Assembly: GCA_947454485.1 (NCBI GenBank)
Contig: CANGJJ010000004.1
Span: 1 to 64,000 of the forward strand
DNA length: 64,000 nt
Direction: 5' to 3'
DNA from: Beijerinckiaceae bacterium
GTDB lineage: Bacteria; Pseudomonadota; Alphaproteobacteria; Rhizobiales; Beijerinckiaceae
Under the pieces are notes generated by a model, which was given only the letters and a program-made list of their open reading frames with translations, was not told where the DNA came from and ran no database searches. The translations under genes were made by a program, and so were the position numbers. Each line of letters opens with the position of its first letter. The first letter of the stretch is position 1. This document shows, one piece after another, positions 33,825-42,317 of this stretch.

Positions 33825-34441
33825 TGGCTTGGGGCGAAACAGACGCCTGGCTGACAGGCAAAGCCAATGAAGCGCTCTATCAGCGTTTGCTGGATGAAGC
33901 GCGTGATGCACCTTCACGCAATGCCCGCCGCAAGAAGGTGGTGAGGCCGCATGAGATGCCGTGGGAAATGTCGCGTCAGGGCCTGCTCAAACATCTCATG
34001 AATGAGCAGATGAATACGCGCATTGAATCGGTCGATGCTTATATGCAGATCATTCCGCCCGGCTCACGCTCGGGCAAGCATCGGCATCTGGCTGAAGAAT
34101 GCGTTTATGTGATCGAGGGCCGTGGTTACGACATCCATCAAGATTGCGATGTCGAGATCAATGATGTCTTCGAATGGACGCCGCAGGCTGAGACCAAGCG
34201 CTTTGAATGGGAAGCGGGTGATTATATCTACATCCCGCCGAACACGATTCATCAGCACTTCAATGCTGATCCGAAGAATCCCGTGCGTTTGATTTCGTCG
34301 ACCGCGCGCATCTTCCGCCAGCTTGGCCTGAACACGCTGGAGCAGATGGAAGACGCCCCCGAATATGATCCTTATCTGACGCTCAATGACGAGGTTGTGC
34401 GCCAGTTCCTGCGTGGCGAGCGCAAGGGCAAGGGTGTGTAA
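33824..34441 (+). CDS. Single-domain cupin protein, second of a pair
   Basis: A 205-residue cupin homologous to its upstream neighbour. Motif 1 is GKHRHLAEECVYVIEGRGYD (His-x-His, Glu), and motif 2 is AGDYIYIPPNTIHQHFNADP. An N-terminal helical segment (1-60) carries MPWEMSRQGLLKHLMNEQMN. The pair together resembles the two halves of a gentisate-type bicupin dioxygenase split into two genes. It is followed by family-A repeats and then a EutA-like gene on the same strand. Confidence 0.82.
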   Translation: MAWGETDAWLTGKANEALYQRLLDEARDAPSRNARRKKVVRPHEMPWEMSRQGLLKHLMNEQMNTRIESVDAYMQIIPPGSRSGKHRHLAEECVYVIEGRGYDIHQDCDVEINDVFEWTPQAETKRFEWEAGDYIYIPPNTIHQHFNADPKNPVRLISSTARIFRQLGLNTLEQMEDAPEYDPYLTLNDEVVRQFLRGERKGKGV

Positions 34442-34457
34442 GGCACAGACTGCGTCA

Positions 34458-34612
34458 CCCTTCTCCCAGTGGGAGAAGGTGGCCGCGGAGCGGACGGATG
34501 AGGGGATCGGGTGTTGGCCGAGAAAGGCACAGCCATCTCGCCTCATCCTGAAAGTCTCGATCCCCGCCTCAGTCGGCATCCGCCGACAGCTCCTCCCACT
34601 GGGAGGAGCGGG
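34458..34612. repeat. Two family-A palindromic repeats, opposite orientations
   Basis: Unit 34458-34511 has CCCTTCTCCCAGTGGGAGAA, a spacer and GGATGAGGGGATCGG. Unit 34555-34612 is inverted (GATCCCCGCCTCAGTC, then GCTCCTCCCACTGGGAGGAG). They match the copies at 14323 and 14590. Confidence 0.84.
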
Positions 34613-34669
34613 CACCTTGCGCGGCAGAACCAGGTGTCCTGACGGCAGCGCCCCTCTATACTCGCCCCC

Positions 34670-36244
34670 ATGGCCACTTCGCCCAAATCACCTCACAGTC
34701 TCGCTGACCACGCCTATGGCGCGCTGGCAGCCCATGACCATGGGGAGGGCGAGTTTGACCATGACCATGACGAGGCTTTTCTCGACATCGACTCCAAGTC
34801 ACTTGAGAGCGTCCCGCTGATCTCCATGGGGCTGGATGTTGGCTCCTCTGGCACGCAGGTGATTTTCACCAAGCTTGAGATGCGCGGGCCGGGAGAACAT
34901 CGCGCCCTGCGGCGGCAGGCCAAGAGCCGACAGACGCTTTACATGTCACCGGTCGCGCTGACGCCTCTCACTCATGATGACAGAATTGATGAAGAACGTT
35001 TGTGGCGCATTATTGAGCGCGCCTTTCAAGAGGCCAATCTCACGCCTGATGAGATTGAAACCGGCGTTGTCATTCTCACCGGTGCAGCGGCGGCCCGCGC
35101 CAATGCGCAGTCCATCACCAAGCGCATTGCTGAAGAAGTGGGCGAGCTTGTCTGTGCAGCAGCTGGTGATCATATGGAGGCGATGCTCGCGGCCTATGGG
35201 TCTGGCGCTGTTGGCCTGTCAGGTGAAGGTGCGGGGCGGCGTATTCTCAATATCGACATCGGCGGGGCGACAACGAAATTCGCGCTTTGCGATGATGGTC
35301 ATGTGATTGCGACAGCCGCGATGCAGATTGGCGGGCGCTGTCTTGTCATCGATCGCGACAATCGCATCACGCGGCTTGATCCTTCTGCACTCATTCATGC
35401 GGGCCGCGCGCAAGTGACATGGCATTGGGGTGAAGTGGCGCAGAAGCCGGATATGGCTGCGGTTGCTGGCCAGATGGCACGTGCCATTGTGGAGGCCTTG
35501 CGCGCGTCTGCGCCCCCCGATGTCGTAGCCTTGTTCATCACTGATCCTTTGCCTGAGCTTGGGGCAGTGGAGGGCGTGATGTTTTCGGGCGGTGTGGCTG
35601 AATATATCTATGGCCGCGAGAGCCGCGACTTTGGTGATCTGGGCTGGCGGCTTGGCCGCGCTGTGCGTCAGTTGCTGGATGAGGGCGCTTTGCCCATCCC
35701 GCTTCTGGAGGCAGGGGAATGTATTCGCGCCACCGCTTTGGGTGCCTCCGAACATGGTGTGCAAATCAGCGGGCAGACGATCTTCATCTCCGACCACGCG
35801 CTTTTGCTGCCGCGGCGCAATCTGCAGGTTCTGGCGCCTGACTTTGCCTTTGGTGAGGAGGTCGATACTGGCGCCTTGTCGCGGGCCATCAGTCATCACC
35901 GCCTGCTATTTGATCGCCAGTCTGCCGATGAGCCCCTGGCCTTGGCCTTTCGCTGGCGCGGGGCCCCCTCCCATGAGCGGCTGAGCTGTTTTGCACAGGC
36001 GATTGTGGAGGCTATGGGCGACCAGATTGCCGCTGGCCAGCCGCTCTATGTGTTGCTTGAGGGCGATGCGGCTTTGACCCTGGGAGCCATTTTGCGCGAG
36101 GAACTGGGGGTCAGCGTACCAGTTCTGGTGATTGATGGATTGGCGCTCCGCGATTTCGATTATGTGGATATCGGCCGCGTGCGCCTGCCCTCCCATACGG
36201 TGCCGGTGACGATCAAGAGCCTGCTTTTTGGTGCAGTGCGGTAG
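34670..36244 (+). CDS. EutA-like reactivating-factor homolog
   Basis: A 524-residue ASKHA-fold ATPase related to EutA, which in other bacteria restores inactivated coenzyme-B12-dependent ethanolamine ammonia-lyase. Visible motifs are GLDVGSSGTQVIFTKLE (about 54-70, phosphate loop 1), VVILTGAAAARANAQSI and NIDIGGATTKFALCDDG (about 194-210, phosphate loop 2), with IGGRCLVIDRDNRITRL after. The N-terminus is rich in His, Asp and Glu (HDHGEGEFDHDHDE), a possible metal-binding tail. No eutB, eutC or other B12 enzyme is in the window. It lies between the paired cupins and a fused TctA-TctB gene, suggesting a different client here. Confidence 0.82.
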   Translation: MATSPKSPHSLADHAYGALAAHDHGEGEFDHDHDEAFLDIDSKSLESVPLISMGLDVGSSGTQVIFTKLEMRGPGEHRALRRQAKSRQTLYMSPVALTPLTHDDRIDEERLWRIIERAFQEANLTPDEIETGVVILTGAAAARANAQSITKRIAEEVGELVCAAAGDHMEAMLAAYGSGAVGLSGEGAGRRILNIDIGGATTKFALCDDGHVIATAAMQIGGRCLVIDRDNRITRLDPSALIHAGRAQVTWHWGEVAQKPDMAAVAGQMARAIVEALRASAPPDVVALFITDPLPELGAVEGVMFSGGVAEYIYGRESRDFGDLGWRLGRAVRQLLDEGALPIPLLEAGECIRATALGASEHGVQISGQTIFISDHALLLPRRNLQVLAPDFAFGEEVDTGALSRAISHHRLLFDRQSADEPLALAFRWRGAPSHERLSCFAQAIVEAMGDQIAAGQPLYVLLEGDAALTLGAILREELGVSVPVLVIDGLALRDFDYVDIGRVRLPSHTVPVTIKSLLFGAVR

Positions 36245-36340
36245 CTTAGGCAGCAAAGATAGTTCCGCTTCCTAGCTCTTCGCCTTTATGATTATATCTC
36301 TGGATAGAGGCGGCTTTGAGCCGCGCGCAGAGGCGCAAGA

Positions 36341-36688
36341 ATGCGGTCGATGGGGACAGGGATGCGGCAAGAGGGCAGGGGCTTTGGCTCCTTTCATGCC
36401 CTTTTGATGCGCGCGCTCATCGTTTTCTTTGTGTGTCTGTCCGTCGTCGGCAATTTTGCTGAGCCCTCCTCCCAGTTCTCCCTCGCCACCGATATTGAAG
36501 ACACGCAGCGCGTGGCTTTGGCCGGTGTTGATTCTGATCCTGATACTGACCAGCCTGATCTGGTCGTGGTCATTCGTGCGACCGCAGCCGCGCAGTTCAT
36601 GCGCGCGCAGAGCGTGTTTCCCCAGTTTGTTGAGCTGCCCTCTGCTGGCCGTGGCTCACAATTCGCCGCGCGAGCTCCGCCGGTCTAA
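36341..36688 (+). CDS. Small hypothetical exported or membrane-anchored protein
   Basis: A possible 115-residue protein with one hydrophobic segment (about 21-40, LLMRALIVFFVCLSVVGNFA) that may be an uncleaved signal anchor. A short polar tail (about 41-115) contains VDSDPDTDQPDLVVVIRAT. It starts with ATG after AGAGGCGCAAG. No family is recognised. It lies between the EutA-like gene and the fused TTT permease on the same strand. It may be a real small gene or chance coding. Confidence 0.45.
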   Translation: MRSMGTGMRQEGRGFGSFHALLMRALIVFFVCLSVVGNFAEPSSQFSLATDIEDTQRVALAGVDSDPDTDQPDLVVVIRATAAAQFMRAQSVFPQFVELPSAGRGSQFAARAPPV

Positions 36689-36885
36689 CTCCCGATATCA
36701 GCGCTGAGCCTCTGGCTCGCGGCCATCGCTTTGATGGCGACTGCGCGTGATGGTTTGGGAGCCATCACATCCTCTTCTTCATCTGCTGTGCATGACAGGT
36801 GTCATGCATCCATCGAACAGGCGTCTGGCTGTCTGTGCGATGCAGTTCCCGCTTCTGGCGGGATGTTTCTGAAAGGTACTCAACA

Positions 36886-38949
36886 ATGGCGGATTGGCTT
36901 CACGCCCTCGGAGACGGGTTGGGCATCATCCTTGAGTGGCACCGTATGGCGCTTCTCTGGGGTGGCGTTCTCTGCGGGCTGGCGCTTGGCATTTTGCCGG
37001 GCATTGGTGGTGTCGCTGGCACGGCACTCTTGCTCCCCTTCACCTATAATATGGATCCTGCTGCAGCTATGGCGCTGCTGCTTGGTCTTGCAGCAACCAC
37101 GACCCATGGCGATCCGATTTCTGCGATCGTCTTGGGCGCGCCTGGCCACGCAGCCTCTGCAGCCACCGCGCTCGATGGTTATCCGATGACGAAGCGCGGC
37201 GAAGGCGCACGCGCTCTGGGTGCTGCTTACATGTCCGCTCTCATGGGCGGTCTGTTCGGTGCCGTTCTCATGGCGGTGTCCTTGCCGCTCGTGCGTCCCT
37301 TGATCTTGTTCATCGGCTCGCCTGAGCTTCTCGCTCTTGCCGTGTTCGGCATCTCGATGGTGTCGGTTCTCTCGGGCAATGCCCCGCTGCGCGGCCTCAC
37401 AGCTGCCTGCTTTGGCATGATGCTCGCGATGATCGGCTCTGATCCGCAGACCGGTACGCTGCGCTGGACCATGGATAGTCTTTATCTGTGGGAAGGCCTG
37501 CCGCTCGTTCCGCTGACATTGGGTGTCTTTGCTCTGCCTGAACTGTGCGATCTGCTCGTTGGCCGCACCGCTGTCGTGCAGAGCGAGAAGATGGAGAACA
37601 ACTGGCACGGCCTGTGGCTTGGCACGAAAGATTGCTTCACCCATTGGTGGCTGAACATTCGCTGCGCCTGGATCGGTTCTGTCATCGGCGCCATTCCCGG
37701 CATTTCTGCCGCCGTGATCGACTGGATCTCCTATGGCCATGCGCTCAAGACCGAAAAGGGCGCTCAGCTCACTTTCGGCAAGGGCGACGTGCGCGGTGTG
37801 ATTGCAGCTGAAAGCGCGACCTGCTCGCGTGAAGGTGGCGCACTCATCCCCACCATCGTATTCGGTGTTCCCGGTTCCGCTGGTATGGCGATCTTGCTGG
37901 GCGCTTTCTTGATGCATGGTCTGGTCCCCGGACCGGACATGCTGACGAAGAATCTGTCGATCACCTATTCCATGGTGTGGTCGATTGCGATCGCCAACAT
38001 CCTGGGCTCGGGCCTGTGCTACATCTTCTCGAGCCAGTTCGCGAAGCTTGCATCACTGCGCTATTCGCTGATCCTGCCTGTCGTTCTTTGCCTCGTTTAT
38101 ATCGGCGGCTTTGAAGGCAAGCGTCAGTGGGGTGATCTCTACTCCCTGCTGTTCTTCGGCGTCTTTGCTTGGGGCATGAAGCATTTCAAATGGCCGCGCC
38201 CGCCGCTGGTCCTTGGCTTCATTCTGGGCGGCATTCTTGAACGCTATATGTTCATCTCCATCCAGCGCTATGGCGTGTCGTGGATGATGCGCCCCATCGT
38301 GGTCGTGTTGTTCTTCATGTCGCTCATGTCGCTCTTGCGTCCCTTCTTGCAGGACGTGAAAGCCCATGGCGGTATTCGCGGCATGCTCTCTGACTTCCAT
38401 GCACCGAAGCTGCGCTGGCAACAGGCCTTCCCGGCCTTCATGCTGCTCATCTTCATCACCATGATGGCAGAGGCGATGCAGTGGAACTTCTACGCCAAGA
38501 TCATTCCGATGATCGTGGGTGGTGGTGCGATCTTGTTCTGCAGCCTGTCGCTGCTGAATGATCTGTTCAAAGGCGAGACGCATAAGGCGCGCTCGCTGGA
38601 GGCAGCGGCCAAGGGCGAAGTTGAAGGTAAGATCCATATGGATATTGCCAGCAACATCACCGACATGCCGCCGATGACGATCTTCCTGCGCGGTGTGATC
38701 TTCTTCGGCTGGATGGTGTTCTTCTTGATCTCCATGGCTGCCATCGGTCTCATCCCGACGGTGCCGCTCTTCATCGTGCTGTTCATGCGCATTGAAGGGA
38801 AGGAGCCGTGGAAGATCACCGCGCCCATGGCGATCATCATGTATTTCTTCATCTACCTGCTGTTCGACAAATTGCTCGACGTGCCGTGGCCCGGCTCGTT
38901 CCTCGGCGACGTCTGGCCGCTGTGGAAGACCTGGGTCCCCAGCGCCTAA
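36886..38949 (+). CDS. Fused TctA-TctB tripartite tricarboxylate transporter permease
   Basis: A 687-residue membrane protein. Residues 1 to about 500 are TctA: GILPGIGGVAGTALLLPFTY (about 35-54), THGDPISAIVLGAPGHAAS and the second-half motif GAIPGISAAVIDWISYGHAL. Residues about 510-687 form a four-helix, TctB-like domain (AFPAFMLLIFITMMAE, IIPMIVGGGAILFCSL, FFGWMVFFLISMAAIG, IIMYFFIYLLFDKLL). It thus carries both permease subunits in one chain. No binding-protein gene is adjacent; candidates are the FYRGKT-type proteins nearby. ATG 36886 is chosen because the TctA-type chain begins there (MADWLHALGDGLGI). Confidence 0.88.
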   Translation: MADWLHALGDGLGIILEWHRMALLWGGVLCGLALGILPGIGGVAGTALLLPFTYNMDPAAAMALLLGLAATTTHGDPISAIVLGAPGHAASAATALDGYPMTKRGEGARALGAAYMSALMGGLFGAVLMAVSLPLVRPLILFIGSPELLALAVFGISMVSVLSGNAPLRGLTAACFGMMLAMIGSDPQTGTLRWTMDSLYLWEGLPLVPLTLGVFALPELCDLLVGRTAVVQSEKMENNWHGLWLGTKDCFTHWWLNIRCAWIGSVIGAIPGISAAVIDWISYGHALKTEKGAQLTFGKGDVRGVIAAESATCSREGGALIPTIVFGVPGSAGMAILLGAFLMHGLVPGPDMLTKNLSITYSMVWSIAIANILGSGLCYIFSSQFAKLASLRYSLILPVVLCLVYIGGFEGKRQWGDLYSLLFFGVFAWGMKHFKWPRPPLVLGFILGGILERYMFISIQRYGVSWMMRPIVVVLFFMSLMSLLRPFLQDVKAHGGIRGMLSDFHAPKLRWQQAFPAFMLLIFITMMAEAMQWNFYAKIIPMIVGGGAILFCSLSLLNDLFKGETHKARSLEAAAKGEVEGKIHMDIASNITDMPPMTIFLRGVIFFGWMVFFLISMAAIGLIPTVPLFIVLFMRIEGKEPWKITAPMAIIMYFFIYLLFDKLLDVPWPGSFLGDVWPLWKTWVPSA

Positions 38950-38965
38950 AGGTAGCAAAATAAAA

Positions 38966-38991
38966 GGGCCGTCGCAGTGATGCGGCGGCCC
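38966..38991. terminator. Hairpin between convergent permease and SnoaL-like genes
   Basis: GGGCCGTCGCA and TGCGGCGGCCC pair over 11 positions with one G-T wobble around a four-base loop. An A-rich stretch precedes it (AAAATAAAA), giving a T-rich tail on the minus strand; the plus-strand tail is weak. Confidence 0.65.
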
Positions 38992-39016
38992 TCGTCTTTG
39001 GGATGGATGATGGTGC

Positions 39017-39628
39017 TTAGTGACCCAGTGTCAAAGCACCGCCCGCGAGCCATGACGCGCCGCGTGCATAGAGCTTCTCAACCGCTTCACCCTTCAGGCC
39101 CGGCATATCCGTCCTGATCGGATAGCCGATCTGCGACTGCAAATAGGCAAGATGGCGATAGCCTTCGGGGAAGCTCATCAGCAGCTTTTGATCGAGCTTG
39201 ATGGTGGCGGACGGGTCGACCGGGTCCATGCGATCCTTTTCATAGATCGGCTGGCGCAGGACGAAGCCCCACTTGCCATTGCGGCGCTCGATGAAGTCAT
39301 AGAAGCGGCCGGTGCAGACGACATCCACCAACTGATCATGCACGACAGCGCGCTGGCTGATGGTCATCTTGGTCTGCGAAATGGCGCGATCGCCATTCAG
39401 ATCAATCGAATTGCCGCCAAGGAAATGCAGGATGAAGACACCCTTGGCCCAGCCGGCCTTGGTCATGGCGATGAATTCATCGGCCGTGCCTTGTGTCCAG
39501 GTGGCCTGCATCACGCCATCATCATGCCAGACAGTGCGGAAACGGTCCCAATCACCAGCATCGCGCCAGACGGCCCAATCATCTACGAGCTGCTTGATCG
39601 TGAGGCGGTCGAGAAGATCCTGATCCAT
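39017..39628 (-). CDS. SnoaL-like (NTF2-fold) protein
   Basis: A 203-residue protein of the nuclear-transport-factor-2 fold, often annotated as SnoaL-like polyketide cyclase or aromatic-ring-hydroxylating dioxygenase beta-like. Landmarks are LTIKQLVDDWAVWRDAGDWD (about 9-28), RFRTVWHDDGVMQATW and a C-terminal strand region CTGRFYDFIERRNGKWGFV. An extra helical C-terminal part (about 140-203) goes beyond the usual domain. The role is unknown; a small-molecule dehydratase, isomerase or hydrolase activity is possible. It converges with the fused TctA-TctB gene. Confidence 0.8.
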   Translation of the reverse strand: MDQDLLDRLTIKQLVDDWAVWRDAGDWDRFRTVWHDDGVMQATWTQGTADEFIAMTKAGWAKGVFILHFLGGNSIDLNGDRAISQTKMTISQRAVVHDQLVDVVCTGRFYDFIERRNGKWGFVLRQPIYEKDRMDPVDPSATIKLDQKLLMSFPEGYRHLAYLQSQIGYPIRTDMPGLKGEAVEKLYARGASWLAGGALTLGH

Positions 39629-39773
39629 AACATTCTCCCTTTGGATGGTGCTGCTTAGCCCAGCCCGGCTCGCCTGCCAATGACCTGGGCACTCCGTCTT
39701 GATCTTTTGATCATGGGGCGGCAGGGTGGCTGAGGCGCGTCATTTTCAAGCGCTGACAAGGGGACATTATCCC

Positions 39774-40736
39774 GTGAGCATGCCCAAATACTCTCTTGTT
39801 TTGCCCATTTTCAATGAAGAGGCCGTCCTGCCGCAGCTCTTTGAGCGGCTCGATGGCGTCATGGCGGCCCTTGATGGTGCAGCTGAGGTCATTCTCGTTG
39901 ACGATGGTAGCCGCGACAGCTCGCTTTTGATGATGGATGCGCAGGCGCAGCGGGACCCGCGCTATCGCTATCTCGGCCTGTCGCGCAATTTTGGCCAGCA
40001 GGTCGCCATGACCGCCGGGCTTGATGCGGCGCGCGGTGAGGCTGTGATCCTCATGGACGGGGATCTGCAAGACCCGCCCGAGGTCGTCCATCAGATGATT
40101 GATCGCTGGCAGGAGGGCTTTGAAGTCGTCTATGCGCGCCGCCGGACGCGCGCGGGCGAAAGCCAGTTCAAGCTCACCACAGCGGCCCTCTTCTACAGAT
40201 TGATGAGCAAGCTGGCTGCGATTGATCTGCCGCAGAATGTCGGCGACTTCCGCCTCATTGATCGCAAAGTGCTCGAGGCCTTCCGACGTATGCGTGAACA
40301 GGACCGCTTTGTGCGCGGTATGTTTGCCTGGGTGGGCTTTCGTCAAACCGCGATTGAATTTGATCGCGATGAGCGCGCGGGCGGTGAGACGAAGTGGGGC
40401 TTTGCACAATTGGTGCGCTTGGCGGCCAATGCGCTTGTCAGTTTTTCCGATGCGCCTTTGCGTTTGGCCTTGTGGATGGGGCTGGCGGTCTCTGCCTGTG
40501 CGATGATCTATGCAGCTTGGGTGCTCGTCTCGCGCGGTATTTGGGGTGATCCTGTGCCGGGTTGGACATCAACCATGGTGGTTCTCGCCTTTCTGGGCGG
40601 TGCCAATATGATGGTCACGGGCATTATGGGCCTTTATATCGGCCGCATTCACACACAGGTGAAAGAGCGTCCGCTCTATATCGTGGCGCGCTCGCGCGGC
40701 ATTGACCTGAAAGCCATGGATGATGTGCGCGCATGA
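39774..40736 (+). CDS. Family 2 glycosyltransferase, polyprenol-phosphate sugar synthase type
   Basis: A 320-residue inner-membrane glycosyltransferase of the DPM1/ArnC/GtrB type, which loads a sugar onto undecaprenyl phosphate. Landmarks are YSLVLPIFNEEAVLPQLFER at the start, VDDGSRDSS (nucleotide site), LMDGDLQDPPE (metal-binding DxD region) and VGDFRLIDRKVLEAFR. Two C-terminal membrane helices (about 232-300) follow. GTG 39774 (or ATG 39780) is preferred over a more distant in-frame GTG at 39726 because of the AAGGGGA site. It overlaps the next gene by four bases (ATGA), encoding a GT-C-like membrane protein that would use the lipid-linked sugar. Confidence 0.86.
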   Translation: MSMPKYSLVLPIFNEEAVLPQLFERLDGVMAALDGAAEVILVDDGSRDSSLLMMDAQAQRDPRYRYLGLSRNFGQQVAMTAGLDAARGEAVILMDGDLQDPPEVVHQMIDRWQEGFEVVYARRRTRAGESQFKLTTAALFYRLMSKLAAIDLPQNVGDFRLIDRKVLEAFRRMREQDRFVRGMFAWVGFRQTAIEFDRDERAGGETKWGFAQLVRLAANALVSFSDAPLRLALWMGLAVSACAMIYAAWVLVSRGIWGDPVPGWTSTMVVLAFLGGANMMVTGIMGLYIGRIHTQVKERPLYIVARSRGIDLKAMDDVRA

Positions 40737-42211
40737 ACCGCATGGCGTGCATCTTGGCCGACAGACGCTGTGCCTTTGGGTTGCTGCTCGTTGCGCTCGT
40801 GCAAGCGGGCGTTGCCACGCTCAATGCCGATGTGACTTGGTTGATCACAGTCGTGGAAGAGATCACACGCGGCGCCGTGCCTTATGTCGATATGATCGAG
40901 ACCAATCCACCCGCTGCCTTTCTCATCTATTGGCCGCAGGTTCGCGCAGCGCAAGATCTGGGTGTGACGCCCGAGGCTTTGGTGAGCGCGTCGGTCTTTG
41001 TGTTTGCTGGCATCAGCCTTGGTCTTGGGTCTTTGGTGTTGCGCTATGCATCATGGATTGATGCACCTCTGCGCGGTGCCTTGCTCAATGCGGCACTCTT
41101 TACGCTCGTCTTGATGCCGGGGTTTTCATTTGCTGAGCGCGAACATATAGCCGCGCTCTCTGTGTTACCCTTTATCTGCCAGCTTGCTGTGGAGGCGCGC
41201 GGTCAGTCATTGCCGCTGATCTTGCGCATCGGCTGCGCTATGCTGGCGGCACTGGCGGTCATCATCAAGCCGCATTTTGGCGCGGCACTCGCTTTGCCGC
41301 TGATCTGGCTTGCTTGGAAGTTGCGCAGCCCCACTGTGCTGTGGCGTTGGGATCGCTGGCTGATCGCAGGCATGGCGCTCGCCTATGTGGGCTTTGTTCT
41401 ATGGGCTTATCCTGATTTTGTGCAGATTGTGCCTTTGTTGTTTGAAACCTATGTGGCGCTTTATTCGCCCTTGCGCGAAGTCTTCGCTGCGCCATGGTTC
41501 ATCGAACATTGTGTGCTGGTGGTGATCTTTGGGATCACCTGCGCCTGTTGGCGTGTGCCTTTGATCGCGCAATTGTTGATGGCGGCCTCGCTCGGTTTTT
41601 TGTTGGCCTATGCGGTGCAATTGAAAGGCTGGGTCAATCACGGATTGCCGGGCGTTGCATTGGCGCTCTGTGCGTGTGCGCTGGGCCTGTTTGCGCGTTT
41701 GCGCTTGCTGCCGGAGGGCGATGCGATCGGCCAGCGTCTCATTATGTTTGTGGTGACGCCGGGGCTTTTTTACTCGGTGATTTTGTTTGGCGCGACGCTG
41801 CCTTGGACGGGGCATGAGCTATACCCCGGCCTGACAAAGATGGTGCGCGAAGCTATGCCGCCCAGTGCGCGGATGATGGCGCTGACAGGACAGCTCGATA
41901 TTGGCCACCCTCTTGTGCGGCAGGTAGGCGGGCGCTGGGTCGGGCGCTCGCATAGTACATGGAGCGCGCATTTTGCGTTGGCCTTGCTGGAGCAGGGGCG
42001 CGGTTCACCCGAAAGATTGCGGCACTATATCGAGCTTGATCTGGAAGGCTTCGTGCTGGATGTACGCAAGCATCAACCACAGATTCTTCTCAGTGACGAC
42101 GACCCTGACACACTCCGCATCATGTCGCGTCCTGTGATGGCCGCCCTCTTCGCCCGTTATCAGCGTATTGGTGAGGCGAGCGGCGTTACGGTGTGGCGCT
42201 TGAAGGGCTGA
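40733..42211 (+). CDS. Multi-span membrane protein, probable GT-C glycosyltransferase
   Basis: A 492-residue protein with about ten to eleven predicted membrane helices and a short soluble C-terminal part (about 390-492). Near the N-terminus [16 protein letters not shown] with [18 protein letters not shown] resembles the first periplasmic loop of ArnT/PMT-type GT-C enzymes, where acidic residues act in catalysis. Coupling with the upstream polyprenol-phosphate sugar synthase (ATGA overlap) supports a two-step sugar transfer to a periplasmic acceptor. The acceptor is not known, and the family assignment rests on topology and context. Confidence 0.72.
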   Translation: MNRMACILADRRCAFGLLLVALVQAGVATLNADVTWLITVVEEITRGAVPYVDMIETNPPAAFLIYWPQVRAAQDLGVTPEALVSASVFVFAGISLGLGSLVLRYASWIDAPLRGALLNAALFTLVLMPGFSFAEREHIAALSVLPFICQLAVEARGQSLPLILRIGCAMLAALAVIIKPHFGAALALPLIWLAWKLRSPTVLWRWDRWLIAGMALAYVGFVLWAYPDFVQIVPLLFETYVALYSPLREVFAAPWFIEHCVLVVIFGITCACWRVPLIAQLLMAASLGFLLAYAVQLKGWVNHGLPGVALALCACALGLFARLRLLPEGDAIGQRLIMFVVTPGLFYSVILFGATLPWTGHELYPGLTKMVREAMPPSARMMALTGQLDIGHPLVRQVGGRWVGRSHSTWSAHFALALLEQGRGSPERLRHYIELDLEGFVLDVRKHQPQILLSDDDPDTLRIMSRPVMAALFARYQRIGEASGVTVWRLKG

Positions 42212-42317
42212 CCTCTGCCAAAGGGGGGAGGCTGGGCCGAAGCAAGGCCTGAGCGAGATCAAAGTCAGGTTGGCGCGCATGGTCGACGTTGCAACAGACA
42301 AGCCTCAGGAGGGATTG

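Noticed and set aside
34458-34612. Rho-independent terminators at the family-A palindromes
   Set aside because: The hairpins lack T-runs and recur in both orientations; they are better explained as a dispersed repeat family, though they may still affect mRNA ends.
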